Shown piece after piece: positions 24,629-33,500 of a stretch of DNA of 47,588 bases. Source of the DNA: Candidatus Borrarchaeum yapensis. GTDB lineage: Archaea > Asgardarchaeota > Sifarchaeia > Borrarchaeales > Borrarchaeaceae. The stretch is from assembly GCA_016840515.1 (NCBI GenBank), contig JAEOSF010000026.1:1-47588 (forward strand), written 5' to 3'. The position numbers and the translations under genes were made by a program. A model generated the notes under the pieces. It ran no database searches. It had not been told where the DNA came from and saw only the letters and a list, made by a program, of their open reading frames with translations. Each line of letters starts with the position of its first letter. The stretch's first letter is position 1.

Positions 24629-25981
24629 CTATAGGTCCATGGGCATATCAGGAAGCCCACCGGGCATCATAGGAAGTCCTTTCATCCGCCTTCGTCCTCT
24701 CATGCCTTTCATAAGTTTTCTGAGCATATTATATTGTTGAAGTAATTCTCTTACATCTTTTATATCTGTTCCAGAGCCTCGTGCAACACGAACAACACGA
24801 GAACGTTTCAAAAGTTTAGGATTTATTAATTCTTCACTGCGCATACTATCAAGAACATGTTCCCATAGCTTGATTTTTTCTTCAGACATTGATTTTAATT
24901 CATCCGGAATATTAGATACACCTGGAAGAAAACTGAATATCTTTGAAAGAGGACCCATCTTTTTCATTTTCTTGATCTGCTCTCTGAACTCTAATAGAGT
25001 GAATTTACCTGAAAGAAATACTTTGGCTTCTTTTTTAGAAGGAGTGACTTCTGCGTCTCTAAGTTTTTCAATAAGTGATGATAGATCGCCCATACCTAGT
25101 AATCTTCCAACAAAGCGAGAACTGTTAAATTTTTCCAAATCTTCGATTTTTTCACCAATACCGATGAATTTTATTGGGGCTCCTGTTGCAGCAACTGCAG
25201 ATAAAGCACCACCTCCACGAGCACTTCCATCAAGTTTTGTTACAAGTATTGCGCCGATATCTGTGGCATCCTTAAAAGCTTCAGCCTGAATATACGCTTG
25301 TTGACCAAGAGTTCCATCTATTACTAAAATGATCTCTTGTGGGTTAATGGCACGTTCGATGCCTTTCATTTCCTCTATAAGTGATGTTTCATCCTTGTGA
25401 CGTCCGGCGGTATCTACAATAATTACTTCATATTTTTCATTTGAAAATTGCTCAACCCCTTTGTTTACAACCTTTATTGCGTCCTTTTCCGAAGTGTCTC
25501 CAAAAATCGGGACATTTATGGATGCAGCCAGTTGTGAGAGTTGATTAAACGCTGCAGGACGATATGTATCACCACATACGAGTGCAGTCTTGAATCCTTT
25601 CTTTTTATAGAAATAGGCTAATTTGCCACAAGACGTTGTCTTTCCGCTGCCTTGAATTCCAACGGCCATCACTACTGACGTTTTTCCGGGCCTAATAGGG
25701 ATGGTTTCAGTTTTTTCACCAAGAATTGTTACAAGTTCATCATAAACAGTCTTTATAACATGCTCTCTTCTAGTGATACCAGGAGGAAGTTCCTTTGATA
25801 ACGCTCGTCGTTCAATGTTCTTTGAAAGTTCAAAAACAAGATCCACCTTGACATCTGCTTGTAAAAGAGCGCGCTGTAAGTCTTTGACGAGTTCCTTGAT
25901 TGCTTTTTCATCGATAGTAGGCATACGAAGTAATTTGCGTAACGCACTATTCAAGGAACTACTTAGTTTTTCAAGTACCAA
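24629..25981 (-). CDS. srp54: Signal recognition particle GTPase SRP54 (Ffh)
   Basis: Binds signal sequences and 7S RNA and delivers ribosomes to the membrane. N domain (MVLEKLSSSLNSALRKL), G domain with P-loop GIQGSGKTTSCGKL (about residues 108-121), DTAGRH, TKLDGSARGG, then the methionine-rich M domain ending in GLPMMPGGLPDMPMDL. I chose TTG 25981 because GAGGT lies seven bases upstream and it gives the usual family N-terminus. The open frame continues to 26008. The upstream flank is an IS605-like relic beginning about 23 bases from the start codon. Confidence 0.96.
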   Translation of the reverse strand: MVLEKLSSSLNSALRKLLRMPTIDEKAIKELVKDLQRALLQADVKVDLVFELSKNIERRALSKELPPGITRREHVIKTVYDELVTILGEKTETIPIRPGKTSVVMAVGIQGSGKTTSCGKLAYFYKKKGFKTALVCGDTYRPAAFNQLSQLAASINVPIFGDTSEKDAIKVVNKGVEQFSNEKYEVIIVDTAGRHKDETSLIEEMKGIERAINPQEIILVIDGTLGQQAYIQAEAFKDATDIGAILVTKLDGSARGGGALSAVAATGAPIKFIGIGEKIEDLEKFNSSRFVGRLLGMGDLSSLIEKLRDAEVTPSKKEAKVFLSGKFTLLEFREQIKKMKKMGPLSKIFSFLPGVSNIPDELKSMSEEKIKLWEHVLDSMRSEELINPKLLKRSRVVRVARGSGTDIKDVRELLQQYNMLRKLMKGMRGRRRMKGLPMMPGGLPDMPMDL

Positions 25982-26003
25982 TTCAACTACCTCACTGATC
26001 CCC

Positions 26004-26345
26004 CTCAAGGAAGCCCCGGCCCTTTAGGGTGGGGAGGAATTGAGGGTGTTTTTCATTTATAGCAGGGTCTTTCCACTTTTAAATATATGTTCTGGGATAT
26101 AAGTAAGTGAGCTCAAGGCACACCTCTCGTAGAAGTGGAAACGGTTAATGACCTCAAGGATGATGAACGAGTAAACTGGTATAGCCCGACTCCAGATGAG
26201 GATTACTGGGCTGCTGTAAACACGCCCATGAGGTAGCGTGCGATGAGGTTGAAACTCTATCTCATATAGGTAGAGGACTGAGACCAAGTAAAACTAAAAA
26301 CCTCACTTCTTTCGCGTGAGGTAGTTTACATCATCTCATGCGGTC
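26004..26345 (+). mobile_element. IS200/IS605-like relic (MITE-like) upstream of srp54
   Basis: The segment starts with TCAAGGAAGCCCCGGCCC, then TTTAGGG, TGGGG and AGGAATTG. This mirrors the left-end hairpin of the two other IS relics (TCAAGAAAGCCC...GGTGGGATGAATTG). It ends with CCTCAC...GTGAGGTAGTTTACA, a right-end-type hairpin. Between them a short open stretch (26110-26235) could be a TnpB C-terminal tail (GTPLVEVETVNDLKDDERVN), but no catalytic motif remains. It fills the whole gap between glmM and srp54 and has no other gene. Confidence 0.5.
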
Positions 26346-26373
26346 AGTTATTATATTTTCACCAGTTTACCTT

Positions 26374-27756
26374 TCACACCTCTTTTTGGGCATCTTTTAC
26401 AAGTGAAATGCCCCACTCAGCTAATTCTTTAGCTCGTTCTTGTGTTTTTGCCTCAGCAAAACTTCGAAAAATTGGCTCAGTACCACTGGGACGAATAAGA
26501 ACCCAACCATCATCCGTAAGAATCTTCGTACCATCAATTGTAATCGAATCGTACTCTCTTGTTTTTTCTAAAATTTTTTCAATTACTTTCGCTTTCTTTT
26601 CGTTTGGGCATGAGGTCTTGAGCTTTACATTAAAATACTGCGGTAACTCGCCCAATAAAGTAGATAGGCTTTTTTTCGATTTAGAAACAATCTCTGCAAT
26701 CAATGCAGCAGTCATTGCCCCATCACGCACGGGTTGGAATTCACTGAAAAATACACCACCATTTTCTTCGCCACCTAAGATCGCTTTTTCCCGTATAATT
26801 GCTCTTGAGACACCTACCGATCCGACTTTTGTCCATACAACTTCACAATCACTTTCCTTCGCAATCTCTTGAATCATTGAAGAAGAAGCAACGGGCGTTA
26901 CTACTTTGTTTTTCGGGTTATTTGACAGGACATGCTTTTCGATAAGTGCAAAAGTACGATCTCCTGGTTGTACAACACCTGTTTCATCCACAAATATCGC
27001 ACGATCAGCGTCTCCATCGTGTGCTACACCGAAATCTGCACCTACGCTTATCACGATTTTTGAAAGATCTTTAAGTGTCTTTGGGGTGGGCTCTGGGGTT
27101 CTTCCCGGAAAACCACCGTCAATGTGGCCATTAATAGTTATTACACTACAGCCAAGTTCCCTAAGTACATATGGGGTCACTAATGCACCAACAGAGTTTG
27201 CTGGATCGATGACTACTTTCAATTTTGTCCTTAGAATCTCATCTTTGCCCGTCACATGTGTCTTTATTGCTTCTTTGTATACATCACACGCCTTTGACTC
27301 CGTTTGGATAGTTCCAATCATATTCCATTCTGCCAGATGTTGTCTTTTTTCAAAATAAATTGTCTCAATAGTTAATTCCTCTTCACTAGAGATTTCAACC
27401 CCATCTCTATCCATAACCTTGATACCATTGTATTCAGGAGGATTATGGGACGCTGTAATCATTACGCCCCCTCTAACACCGTAGATAGGTATTACATACT
27501 GGAGGGCAGGCGTTGGGCATAAGCCGATATCAAGAACGCCAAGACCTGCGGAAACGATACCTGTAATGACAGCTGATTTCAGCATTTGATTACTTGTACG
27601 CCCATCGCACCCCACAATCAGGGTTCCTCTCCCGAAATGGGTTGCAATGGCACTACCCATATTAACACAAAATTCAGCAGTAATTTCTTTATTTGCAACA
27701 CCGCGTATGCCGTTTGTTCCAAAGAGTTGTTTCTTTGTTCTTACCATTTTTATCAC
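26374..27756 (-). CDS. glmM: Phosphoglucosamine mutase / phosphohexomutase, GlmM-like
   Basis: Alpha-D-phosphohexomutase, interconverting hexose 6- and 1-phosphates for UDP-GlcNAc or nucleotide-sugar synthesis. The N-terminus has LFGTNGIRGVAN. The phosphoserine loop is TASHNP (Ser about 103), the metal-binding loop is DGDADR, the sugar-binding loop is GGEENGG and the C-terminal phosphate-binding loop is RPSGTEP. At 460 residues it is typical. GTG 27756 has GAGG six bases upstream; ATG 27747 is the alternative. Archaeal members cannot be split into glucosamine or mannose types by eye. Confidence 0.92.
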   Translation of the reverse strand: MIKMVRTKKQLFGTNGIRGVANKEITAEFCVNMGSAIATHFGRGTLIVGCDGRTSNQMLKSAVITGIVSAGLGVLDIGLCPTPALQYVIPIYGVRGGVMITASHNPPEYNGIKVMDRDGVEISSEEELTIETIYFEKRQHLAEWNMIGTIQTESKACDVYKEAIKTHVTGKDEILRTKLKVVIDPANSVGALVTPYVLRELGCSVITINGHIDGGFPGRTPEPTPKTLKDLSKIVISVGADFGVAHDGDADRAIFVDETGVVQPGDRTFALIEKHVLSNNPKNKVVTPVASSSMIQEIAKESDCEVVWTKVGSVGVSRAIIREKAILGGEENGGVFFSEFQPVRDGAMTAALIAEIVSKSKKSLSTLLGELPQYFNVKLKTSCPNEKKAKVIEKILEKTREYDSITIDGTKILTDDGWVLIRPSGTEPIFRSFAEAKTQERAKELAEWGISLVKDAQKEV

Positions 27757-27986
27757 TTTTAGCCTCGTAGATATTTTTATTGATATTTTAGTTTAAACTC
27801 CTAAACTTATTATAAAAGCTATACATGAAAACCCTTAAATTGCTTGATAGTTTTTCAAAGAGATTTCCACCTCATTTTAGACTATTCCATCTCAGATAAA
27901 AGAGACAAGATAGACCCACTACTTTAACAAAACATTCTTAAAAGGAGCATGATATCCTTTTTAGGACAAGAAAAAGGTGATTACTG

Positions 27987-28394
27987 ATGTCAAAGAAGGT
28001 TTTCACATATCGCGGCCACACTCTTGAAGAGTTACAAAAAATGTCTATGGATGACATCATTAAGCTATTACCAGCACGACAGCGGAGATCTTTATTACGC
28101 GGTCTACCACCACGACAAAAAAAGTTATTAGAAAATATTCGGAAAGCAAGGCGTGCGGTCAAAAAAGGAAAGAACGTAATTATTCGAACACATAATAGGG
28201 ACATGATTGTTTTACCTGAACTCGTCGGTTTCACAATCGGCATATACAATGGAATAACTTTCATAGAGGTTACAATAAGACCAGAAATGATTGGTAAGTA
28301 TTTGGGTGAACTCGCCCCAACGTGTAAAAGGGTAAATCATGGCAATCCTGGTGTTGGAGCGACTAAGAGTTCTCAGTTTGTTCCGCTCAAATAA
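27987..28394 (+). CDS. rpsS: Small ribosomal subunit protein uS19
   Basis: Archaeal S19, 135 residues, with [20 protein letters not shown], the basic middle [16 protein letters not shown] and the conserved C-terminal block ([36 protein letters not shown]). The ATG has AAGGTGA six bases upstream. In most archaea it is encoded just before uL22. Here it stands alone on the opposite strand, convergent with the uL6 end of the ribosomal operon. Confidence 0.97.
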   Translation: MSKKVFTYRGHTLEELQKMSMDDIIKLLPARQRRSLLRGLPPRQKKLLENIRKARRAVKKGKNVIIRTHNRDMIVLPELVGFTIGIYNGITFIEVTIRPEMIGKYLGELAPTCKRVNHGNPGVGATKSSQFVPLK

Positions 28395-28396
28395 GT

Positions 28397-28412
28397 AAGA
28401 TAATTTATCTTT
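28397..28412 (+). terminator. Short inverted repeat followed by T-run after uS19
   Basis: AAGATAA and TTATCTT form a perfect seven-base inverted repeat around one base, two bases after the uS19 stop codon, followed by TT. It could end the rpsS transcript. Confidence 0.3.
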
Positions 28413-28527
28413 TAAAATGTGAATTTGAGATCGTCTCAAACAACAAGCTTACTTATAAAATAAAATATCTCATTCTTTACAAATCAGTAAAAAAAGACTT
28501 TAAGTTTTTGGAAGAAGTCAATCAATC

Positions 28528-29070
28528 TCACTTGATTTTCTCAGAGACGTAAATGCCATCCATAAACACACGAATGTCCTTTTTTCTAATTTTAGTCGAT
28601 TGCTGTATATTTGCAGCGGTTTGAGCAACTTCTTCTATATTAATACCCTCAATAAGCAATGTATCTTTGCCTTCCATGCGTACAGAGGTGTTTCCAAAAA
28701 TACGGGCTCTTCTATGAGAACGTTCACCAGTAAAATTTTTGATAAGAACTTCTTTACCCTTAACTTCCACTGAAATCGGGAAATGTGAATATACAATTTT
28801 CATTTTGTAAATAAATCCATCTGTCACGCCTTTGAGCATATTTCGTATATGGGAAGCTATTGTACCTACAAGTGCCCTTTCTTTTTTTCTAGGAAAGTAG
28901 TTTTGGGTCTTAATCACATTATTTTCTTTTATAATTGAAACGTGAGCATGGTTAAAATCTCTTTTCAGTTCTCCCTTTGGACCTTTGACTATTATAGTAG
29001 ATTCAGTTAAATCCACACTTACATCCTTTGGAATCTCAATCATTTCTTCAACGAGAGCTTGTTTCACCAT
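28528..29070 (-). CDS. rplF: Large ribosomal subunit protein uL6
   Basis: A 180-residue archaeal L6 with two tandem alpha/beta domains. TIIVKGPKGELKRDF is in the first. ISVEVKGKEVLIKNFTGERS and the C-terminal KIRKKDIRVFMDGIYVSEK are in the second. It is the last gene of the minus-strand ribosomal operon seen here; the usual followers (eL32, eL19, uL18, uS5) are not downstream. Confidence 0.97.
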   Translation of the reverse strand: MVKQALVEEMIEIPKDVSVDLTESTIIVKGPKGELKRDFNHAHVSIIKENNVIKTQNYFPRKKERALVGTIASHIRNMLKGVTDGFIYKMKIVYSHFPISVEVKGKEVLIKNFTGERSHRRARIFGNTSVRMEGKDTLLIEGINIEEVAQTAANIQQSTKIRKKDIRVFMDGIYVSEKIK

Positions 29071-29116
29071 AATAATTCACCTAAAAAGCTTTGAGTCAAA
29101 ATCCTTCATGAAATAT

Positions 29117-29509
29117 CTAATACACGTAAGCTAACAGCCGTCCACCTGTTTTTTGGAGTTTTGCGTCTGTATGAGACATAACTCCTTCGGGTGTAGACAC
29201 TACAAGCAAGCCAAAGCCTCTAGCTGGAAGATATCGTTTTTCCCATCTTTCAAAATCTCTAAACTTAACAGGATAACGTGGCTTTACAACACCACATTTA
29301 TTAATTCGTCCTAATAATTGCACTCGAAATATCCCTGCGCGTCCATCATCGATAAACTCAAATTCACCAACGTAACCCGCTTTTTGAAGTACACGTAAGG
29401 TGGCTGCAATTACTCTAGACGCTGGTTTAACTATTACTTCTTTCTTACCAACAAGTTCATGATTATAAACATTAGACATCGCATTGGCTAAAGTATCCAT
29501 AAGAGTCAT
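29117..29509 (-). CDS. rpsH: Small ribosomal subunit protein uS8
   Basis: A 130-residue S8 binding the central domain of 16S r[22 protein letters not shown] opens the protein. The C-terminal signature is [20 protein letters not shown]. Gene order uS14-uS8-uL6 is the archaeal norm. Confidence 0.97.
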   Translation of the reverse strand: MTLMDTLANAMSNVYNHELVGKKEVIVKPASRVIAATLRVLQKAGYVGEFEFIDDGRAGIFRVQLLGRINKCGVVKPRYPVKFRDFERWEKRYLPARGFGLLVVSTPEGVMSHTDAKLQKTGGRLLAYVY

Positions 29510-29520
29510 TTTTATCTCCC

Positions 29521-29670
29521 TTACCCAAATTTCTTGAAACCAAGTTTATCAGCTACTTCCCGGAAACAACGGCGACAAATATTTATGCCATGAGATCTGA
29601 TCAAACCTCTATGAGTGCCACACCGTCTACATCTTCGGCTTCCCTTTCCAAATTTTGCACGTTCAGGCAA
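29521..29670 (-). CDS. rpsN: Small ribosomal subunit protein uS14 (zinc type)
   Basis: A 49-residue protein starting at TTG 29670. Protein pattern: [19 protein letters not shown], then [19 protein letters not shown]. The four cysteines of the zinc-binding C+ form are all present. GAGGTGA lies five bases before the TTG. An ATG three bases upstream of that TTG is out of frame and runs into a stop. It fits tightly between uL5 and uS8. Confidence 0.95.
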   Translation of the reverse strand: MPERAKFGKGSRRCRRCGTHRGLIRSHGINICRRCFREVADKLGFKKFG

Positions 29671-29693
29671 ACATTTCACCTCTAATATTCACA

Positions 29694-30275
29694 TTAAAAG
29701 AATTTCATTCTACGTTCTTTAACAATCTCAACACCAAACTCTTCTTCCATGAAAAGTCTCACTTCTTCTTTTGTAAGCCTATGCCTCATAGGAACAGAAT
29801 AACGCTGTCGACGACGTCGAGCAATCCTATAACCAGATCGTTCGAAAGATACGCATACATCCATCCCAAAAATTCCTAAATCCGGATCGTACTGTGTTCC
29901 TGGAATATCAATATGCTCCTTAATTCCAAAAGAGAAATTGCCAAATTTGTCAAAGGAATTGAGTAGTAATTGATTATCAACAGCAACAATTGCTTTTTCT
30001 AAGAATGATCCTGCCTTTTCTCCTCTTAAGGTCACTTTACAAGATATTGGTTCATTTTTTCGAATTCCAAAATCACGAATAGTCTGTTTTGCAATAAGAT
30101 TTACTGGAGTTTGATCTGTCAAACTTTCAAGAACGTTTCTAGCACGTTCCAATAACTCTCCAGATCTTCCTACGCCCATATTCACAACGACTTTTGCAAT
30201 TTTTGGCCTACGCATAGGATATTCTTTCCAATCGTTAAGTAATCTCTCTTTTTCTTCAGCTGCAATACTTGACAT
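29694..30275 (-). CDS. rplE: Large ribosomal subunit protein uL5
   Basis: A 193-residue archaeal L5, the 5S rRNA-binding protein. It has RPKIAKVVVNMGVGRSGE, QTPVNLIAKQTIRDFGIRK, and the characteristic SFGIKEHIDIPGTQYDPDLG. The C-terminus is longer than in bacteria (HRLTKEEVRLFMEEEFGVE). Confidence 0.97.
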   Translation of the reverse strand: MSSIAAEEKERLLNDWKEYPMRRPKIAKVVVNMGVGRSGELLERARNVLESLTDQTPVNLIAKQTIRDFGIRKNEPISCKVTLRGEKAGSFLEKAIVAVDNQLLLNSFDKFGNFSFGIKEHIDIPGTQYDPDLGIFGMDVCVSFERSGYRIARRRRQRYSVPMRHRLTKEEVRLFMEEEFGVEIVKERRMKFF

Positions 30276-30310
30276 ACGCGTTCACATTAGGATTTTTATA
30301 TTATAGTGTC

Positions 30311-31057
30311 CTATGGCAAGGAAATCATTGGTTCATCTGTCCCGATAGGGAAAGTATATTCAAGAGCAGTTTTAATAAATTCTCCCTGAGCATTTTCAAG
30401 TGTTACAACGCTTGCATGATGACCAATTCTTTTTTCAATTTCATTAATACGTCCTACTAACCCCGCGTTTTTGCCACCAATAATAATCGCAAGGACATCT
30501 TCTTCAAATTTAAAATGATTGATGATTTCTTGATTTGAGAGAACGAGTTGTAATACGTCTCTTGATTTATACGTATCTTCTACAGGATTGGTAGGATCTT
30601 GAACTTTCACCAAGATATTTCTTCCATCGTGAAAATTCAATTGAATATTACCTTTTTTAACGGTGACCTTGTTTATTAATTGACATAATTTAAAGGTGAC
30701 TTCTTCTTCTCCTATTTCGTGAAGGATAAGTTCCTTTGAGGGATGTGGAAGAACTCTATAGAATTTGTCTATCTTTCTAATCTCAATAACATCCATTAGT
30801 CCAACAGGAAAACGTTCGTCTGCACGCACTACTCCATCAATGAGAACATTGCCTTCCGCTAGTATTTTTTTCGTCTCTCGATACGTCTTTGCATAACCTA
30901 ACATATCACGGATAATAATTTGAAGTGGTATGGATCTACTTAGTGAATGTGGGCCAGGTCTTGTTCTTGGTGCCCACTTTGCCTCTTTTCTGTGGATCTG
31001 CCATAAACGCGGCGAAGCTAACCTCTTTAAATGTTTTTTACTTCCCATTCTCGCCAT
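30311..31057 (-). CDS. rps4e: Small ribosomal subunit protein eS4
   Basis: Archaeal and eukaryotic-type S4e. It begins MARMGSKKHLKRLASPRLW, followed by an S4 RNA-binding region (RDMLGYAKTYRETKKIL), a central KOW-like domain and the C-terminal IIIGGKNAGLVGRINEI. ATG 31057 has GAGGTGA eight bases upstream and gives the usual N-terminus. A GTG at 31069 would lie within that site. Confidence 0.96.
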   Translation of the reverse strand: MARMGSKKHLKRLASPRLWQIHRKEAKWAPRTRPGPHSLSRSIPLQIIIRDMLGYAKTYRETKKILAEGNVLIDGVVRADERFPVGLMDVIEIRKIDKFYRVLPHPSKELILHEIGEEEVTFKLCQLINKVTVKKGNIQLNFHDGRNILVKVQDPTNPVEDTYKSRDVLQLVLSNQEIINHFKFEEDVLAIIIGGKNAGLVGRINEIEKRIGHHASVVTLENAQGEFIKTALEYTFPIGTDEPMISLP

Positions 31058-31071
31058 TTTAATGTTCACCT

Positions 31072-31461
31072 CTATTCTTCAAATAGTTCTTCCTTTTCAG
31101 TTGCCTTTCTTTCGAGAATTGCTTTTCGTCGCTTGTCTTTTAAATCTAATTTAATAATCATCAAATTTGAGGGGTGAAAAGGTATATTGATTGTAGTACC
31201 ATCGGCTTTGTCCCTCGTTGCACCATCAACAAAAACCTGAATTTTCTTCAAATTGACCTCAGTAACTTTTCCTTCGACATCACGTAAACCCCCACGCTTA
31301 ATGACGACCAAATCACCTTTTCTTACAGGAAGTGAGCGTAAACCCAGTTCTTCTCGTAATTCAGGTGATAAATGAACGGAAACAAGTTGTTGTCTTTGGT
31401 GAAGATGAGCTTTAAATAACGCTTTACGTTGCTTTCTTGGTTGTTTTGATTTTACTCGCAT
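31072..31461 (-). CDS. rplX: Large ribosomal subunit protein uL24
   Basis: A 129-residue archaeal L24 with the basic N-terminus (SKQPRKQRKALFKAHLHQR), the KOW motif (VRKGDLVVIKRGGLRDVEGK) and a charged C-terminal extension. It lies 14 bases before the eS4 ATG. Confidence 0.96.
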   Translation of the reverse strand: MRVKSKQPRKQRKALFKAHLHQRQQLVSVHLSPELREELGLRSLPVRKGDLVVIKRGGLRDVEGKVTEVNLKKIQVFVDGATRDKADGTTINIPFHPSNLMIIKLDLKDKRRKAILERKATEKEELFEE

Positions 31462-31473
31462 TAAGAAGTCCTC

Positions 31474-31896
31474 CTAAATAATCATCCTCGCAGTGCTAGC
31501 GATTCTTGGCCACCGTTCAGCAGCTTCTTTCGCAACAGGGCCTCTTATATCACTTCCACGGGGTTCACCTGTGGGTGTAGTAACAACAGCAGCATTTTCT
31601 TCAAAGTAAATCCAAGTGCCATCAAATCGTCTATAAGGCTTTTTTTGTCGTACTATAACTGCGTTAATAACCTGTCTGCGCATCTGTGGCGTTCCTTTCT
31701 TTACTGAGACAACTACCATATCCCCAACAGCGGCTGATGCGATACGACGTAGCCGTCCTCCATATCTAAGAACTGCAATAATTTTCAGAACTTTTGCGCC
31801 AGAATTATCTGCACACTTTAAGACAGCACCTATAGGCAAACCTTTGGTAACGCCTACTTTATAGGCGCTGCCAGCTGCTCGTCCTCTTTTTGACAT
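31474..31896 (-). CDS. rplN: Large ribosomal subunit protein uL14
   Basis: A 140-residue L14. It has [39 protein letters not shown], and the C-terminal [23 protein letters not shown] 31896 is chosen because GGAGG precedes it by eight bases and it gives the family N-terminus. The frame is open for 35 more residues into uS17, which I regard as chance. Confidence 0.96.
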   Translation of the reverse strand: MSKRGRAAGSAYKVGVTKGLPIGAVLKCADNSGAKVLKIIAVLRYGGRLRRIASAAVGDMVVVSVKKGTPQMRRQVINAVIVRQKKPYRRFDGTWIYFEENAAVVTTPTGEPRGSDIRGPVAKEAAERWPRIASTARMII

Positions 31897-31915
31897 CGGG
31901 TCATTCCTCCAACTT

Positions 31916-32242
31916 CTATAGTTTTTCAACAACAACAAAGGATACTGTTTTACTGATTGGTCGGCATTCAGCAATCCTAACACTGTCACCCTTTTTGGCA
32001 TCTATACAAGGTGGACTATGTGCAGGAATATGCGAAGTTGCACGCTCGTATCGGTTGTACTTGCGACTATATTTCAGATAATCTTGTCGAACAATGACGG
32101 TGTTATCCATTTTATCATTTTCAATAATCCCAGTAAATATCCTTCCTCGGATACGCACTGGGTTGATCCCATGAAATGGACAATGATGATCTTCACATAT
32201 ACTCTTTGGGGGCTCCACATCTAGCCCAATATTTCTTATCAT
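31916..32242 (-). CDS. rpsQ: Small ribosomal subunit protein uS17
   Basis: A 108-residue archaeal S17. The N-terminal extension holds a two-cysteine pattern ([12 protein letters not shown]). The OB-fold core is [18 protein letters not shown] and [20 protein letters not shown]. Confidence 0.96.
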   Translation of the reverse strand: MIRNIGLDVEPPKSICEDHHCPFHGINPVRIRGRIFTGIIENDKMDNTVIVRQDYLKYSRKYNRYERATSHIPAHSPPCIDAKKGDSVRIAECRPISKTVSFVVVEKL

Positions 32243-32248
32243 TCAATC

Positions 32249-32527
32249 TCACCGTTTTTTCTTTATACGATCTTCAGGACGTCCAACTAACAGTTGTCCA
32301 TCGATTTCAATGATTTTTCCATCAGGTAAAATGCAATGAAATGTAGAATACTTTTTTGGAACGATTTTTGGTTTTCCTTTATGGTAAATTACTAATGTAT
32401 TCTTAGTTTCATCAATAATCGTACCGAATATTTCACATAGTTCACTATGAGTGGACTTCACAACCTTTATTCTCAAACCAATGAATTCATGACTTAGTAG
32501 GATCTTTGTATTAAGGTTTAATGTCAT
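32249..32527 (-). CDS. rnp1: RNase P protein component 1 (Rpp29/Pop4)
   Basis: A 92-residue Rpp29, the protein subunit of archaeal RNase P that helps mature tRNA 5' ends. The Sm-like barrel shows as HEFIGLRIKVVKS, CEIFGTIIDETKNTLVI and IVPKKYSTFHCILPDGKIIE. It overlaps the uL29 stop codon by ATGA, implying translational coupling. Its place between uL29 and uS17 is the standard archaeal one. Confidence 0.95.
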   Translation of the reverse strand: MTLNLNTKILLSHEFIGLRIKVVKSTHSELCEIFGTIIDETKNTLVIYHKGKPKIVPKKYSTFHCILPDGKIIEIDGQLLVGRPEDRIKKKR

Positions 32528-32733
32528 TTTAATTTCGCTTCTTCTTCACGAATGATGGTAACTAGTCGAGCAATAGTTCTTCTTAATGCTTTTACTCGTC
32601 CAGGGCTCTCTAAGGCCCCTCCAGTTGCTATCTTTGCCTTATTTTCCATATATTCTGCTCTGAGTTCCATTAGTTTTTTTAGTCTAGCAGATGGTTCCAT
32701 TGTTCTAATTTCTTTGGAACGTAATATCGCCAT
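32524..32733 (-). CDS. rpmC: Large ribosomal subunit protein uL29
   Basis: A 69-residue two-helix L29: RSKEIRTMEPSARLKKLMEL and the C-terminal VKALRRTIARLVTIIREEE. It overlaps uS3 by one base (TAATG) and rnp1 by four. Confidence 0.96.
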   Translation of the reverse strand: MAILRSKEIRTMEPSARLKKLMELRAEYMENKAKIATGGALESPGRVKALRRTIARLVTIIREEEAKLK

Positions 32734-33449
32734 TAATCGGACACCTCTTCATCATTGACGGATTCTTTATTCTCGGATTCGTCTTCAATCAATTCGTCAA
32801 TCGGGCTTTCTACTTCAAAATCTGTTTCATCGATTTCTTTTTCTTCAGATAGAGTATTAGGAACGAATTCTACTTCGTCAGGAAGTGAGCCTTCAGGAAG
32901 CATAATCTTTACGGTCACACCAAGGACACCACTTTTTCGTGGAACATGAGTTGTTGCTTGAGCTACATATAATAAAGCTGGTTCTCCGCACTTTGCAACA
33001 AAACCTTCTCGAAATTTTTCTGTTCGAGCACGTTGGCTTGTAATCTTTCCTTTGATGGTAATTTCTACGCCTCTGGCTCCTGCTTTCATTACTAGTCTTA
33101 AGACACTATATCCTGCGCGTCTAAAATGTATACCTCTAGCTAACCCGCTAGCAATTCTCTGTACCATAACTTTTGCATCTAACTCAGGCACAGGAATTTG
33201 ATTTACCTCAATCTGAGGATTTTCCAAGTCAAACCGCTGTTCAAGATCACTCGTGAGTTCTTTAACGCTTCGACCTCGGCGACCAATTATCATACCAGGA
33301 CGTTCAGCATTAATAACAACACGAGTACCAAGTGGTGTCTTATGAATCTCTAAGTTACTATAACCCGCACGTGCGAGTTTGGATCTGAAATATTCGTCAA
33401 TATCATTTTGTAATATGCCTTTTTCGATGAAGTGATTCTTCGTTGGTAT
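32733..33449 (-). CDS. rpsC: Small ribosomal subunit protein uS3, apparent ATA start
   Basis: Archaeal S3. The KH domain contains the RNA-binding loop GMIIGRRGRSV. It is followed by the S3 C-terminal domain (RAGYSVLRLVMKAGARGVEI, RKSGVLGVTVKIMLP) and an acidic tail. The first ATG in frame (33293) would remove half the KH domain. The conserved N-terminal part is encoded upstream: PTKNHFIEKGILQNDIDEYF, then KLARAGYSNLEIHKTPLGTR. No ATG, GTG or TTG occurs between 33293 and the in-frame TAG near 33490. ATA at 33447-33449, six bases after GGGGGG, is the best start and gives about 238 residues. Confidence 0.9.
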   Translation of the reverse strand: MPTKNHFIEKGILQNDIDEYFRSKLARAGYSNLEIHKTPLGTRVVINAERPGMIIGRRGRSVKELTSDLEQRFDLENPQIEVNQIPVPELDAKVMVQRIASGLARGIHFRRAGYSVLRLVMKAGARGVEITIKGKITSQRARTEKFREGFVAKCGEPALLYVAQATTHVPRKSGVLGVTVKIMLPEGSLPDEVEFVPNTLSEEKEIDETDFEVESPIDELIEDESENKESVNDEEVSD

Positions 33450-33500
33450 TTTTTTCCCCCCAGGTTTATCTTTAGGGTTTTTTACAGTCTAAACTCACAT

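Noticed and set aside
26057..26287. Minus-strand 76-codon open frame in the gap upstream of srp54
   Set aside because: No family resemblance and no ribosome-binding site; it runs antisense across an IS-like relic.
31474..32001. uL14 with a 35-residue N-terminal extension
   Set aside because: The extension overlaps uS17 and is unlike L14; ATG 31896 has a good ribosome-binding site and the family N-terminus.
32733..33293. uS3 starting at ATG 33293
   Set aside because: It would lack half of the KH domain, while the missing conserved residues are encoded in frame just upstream.
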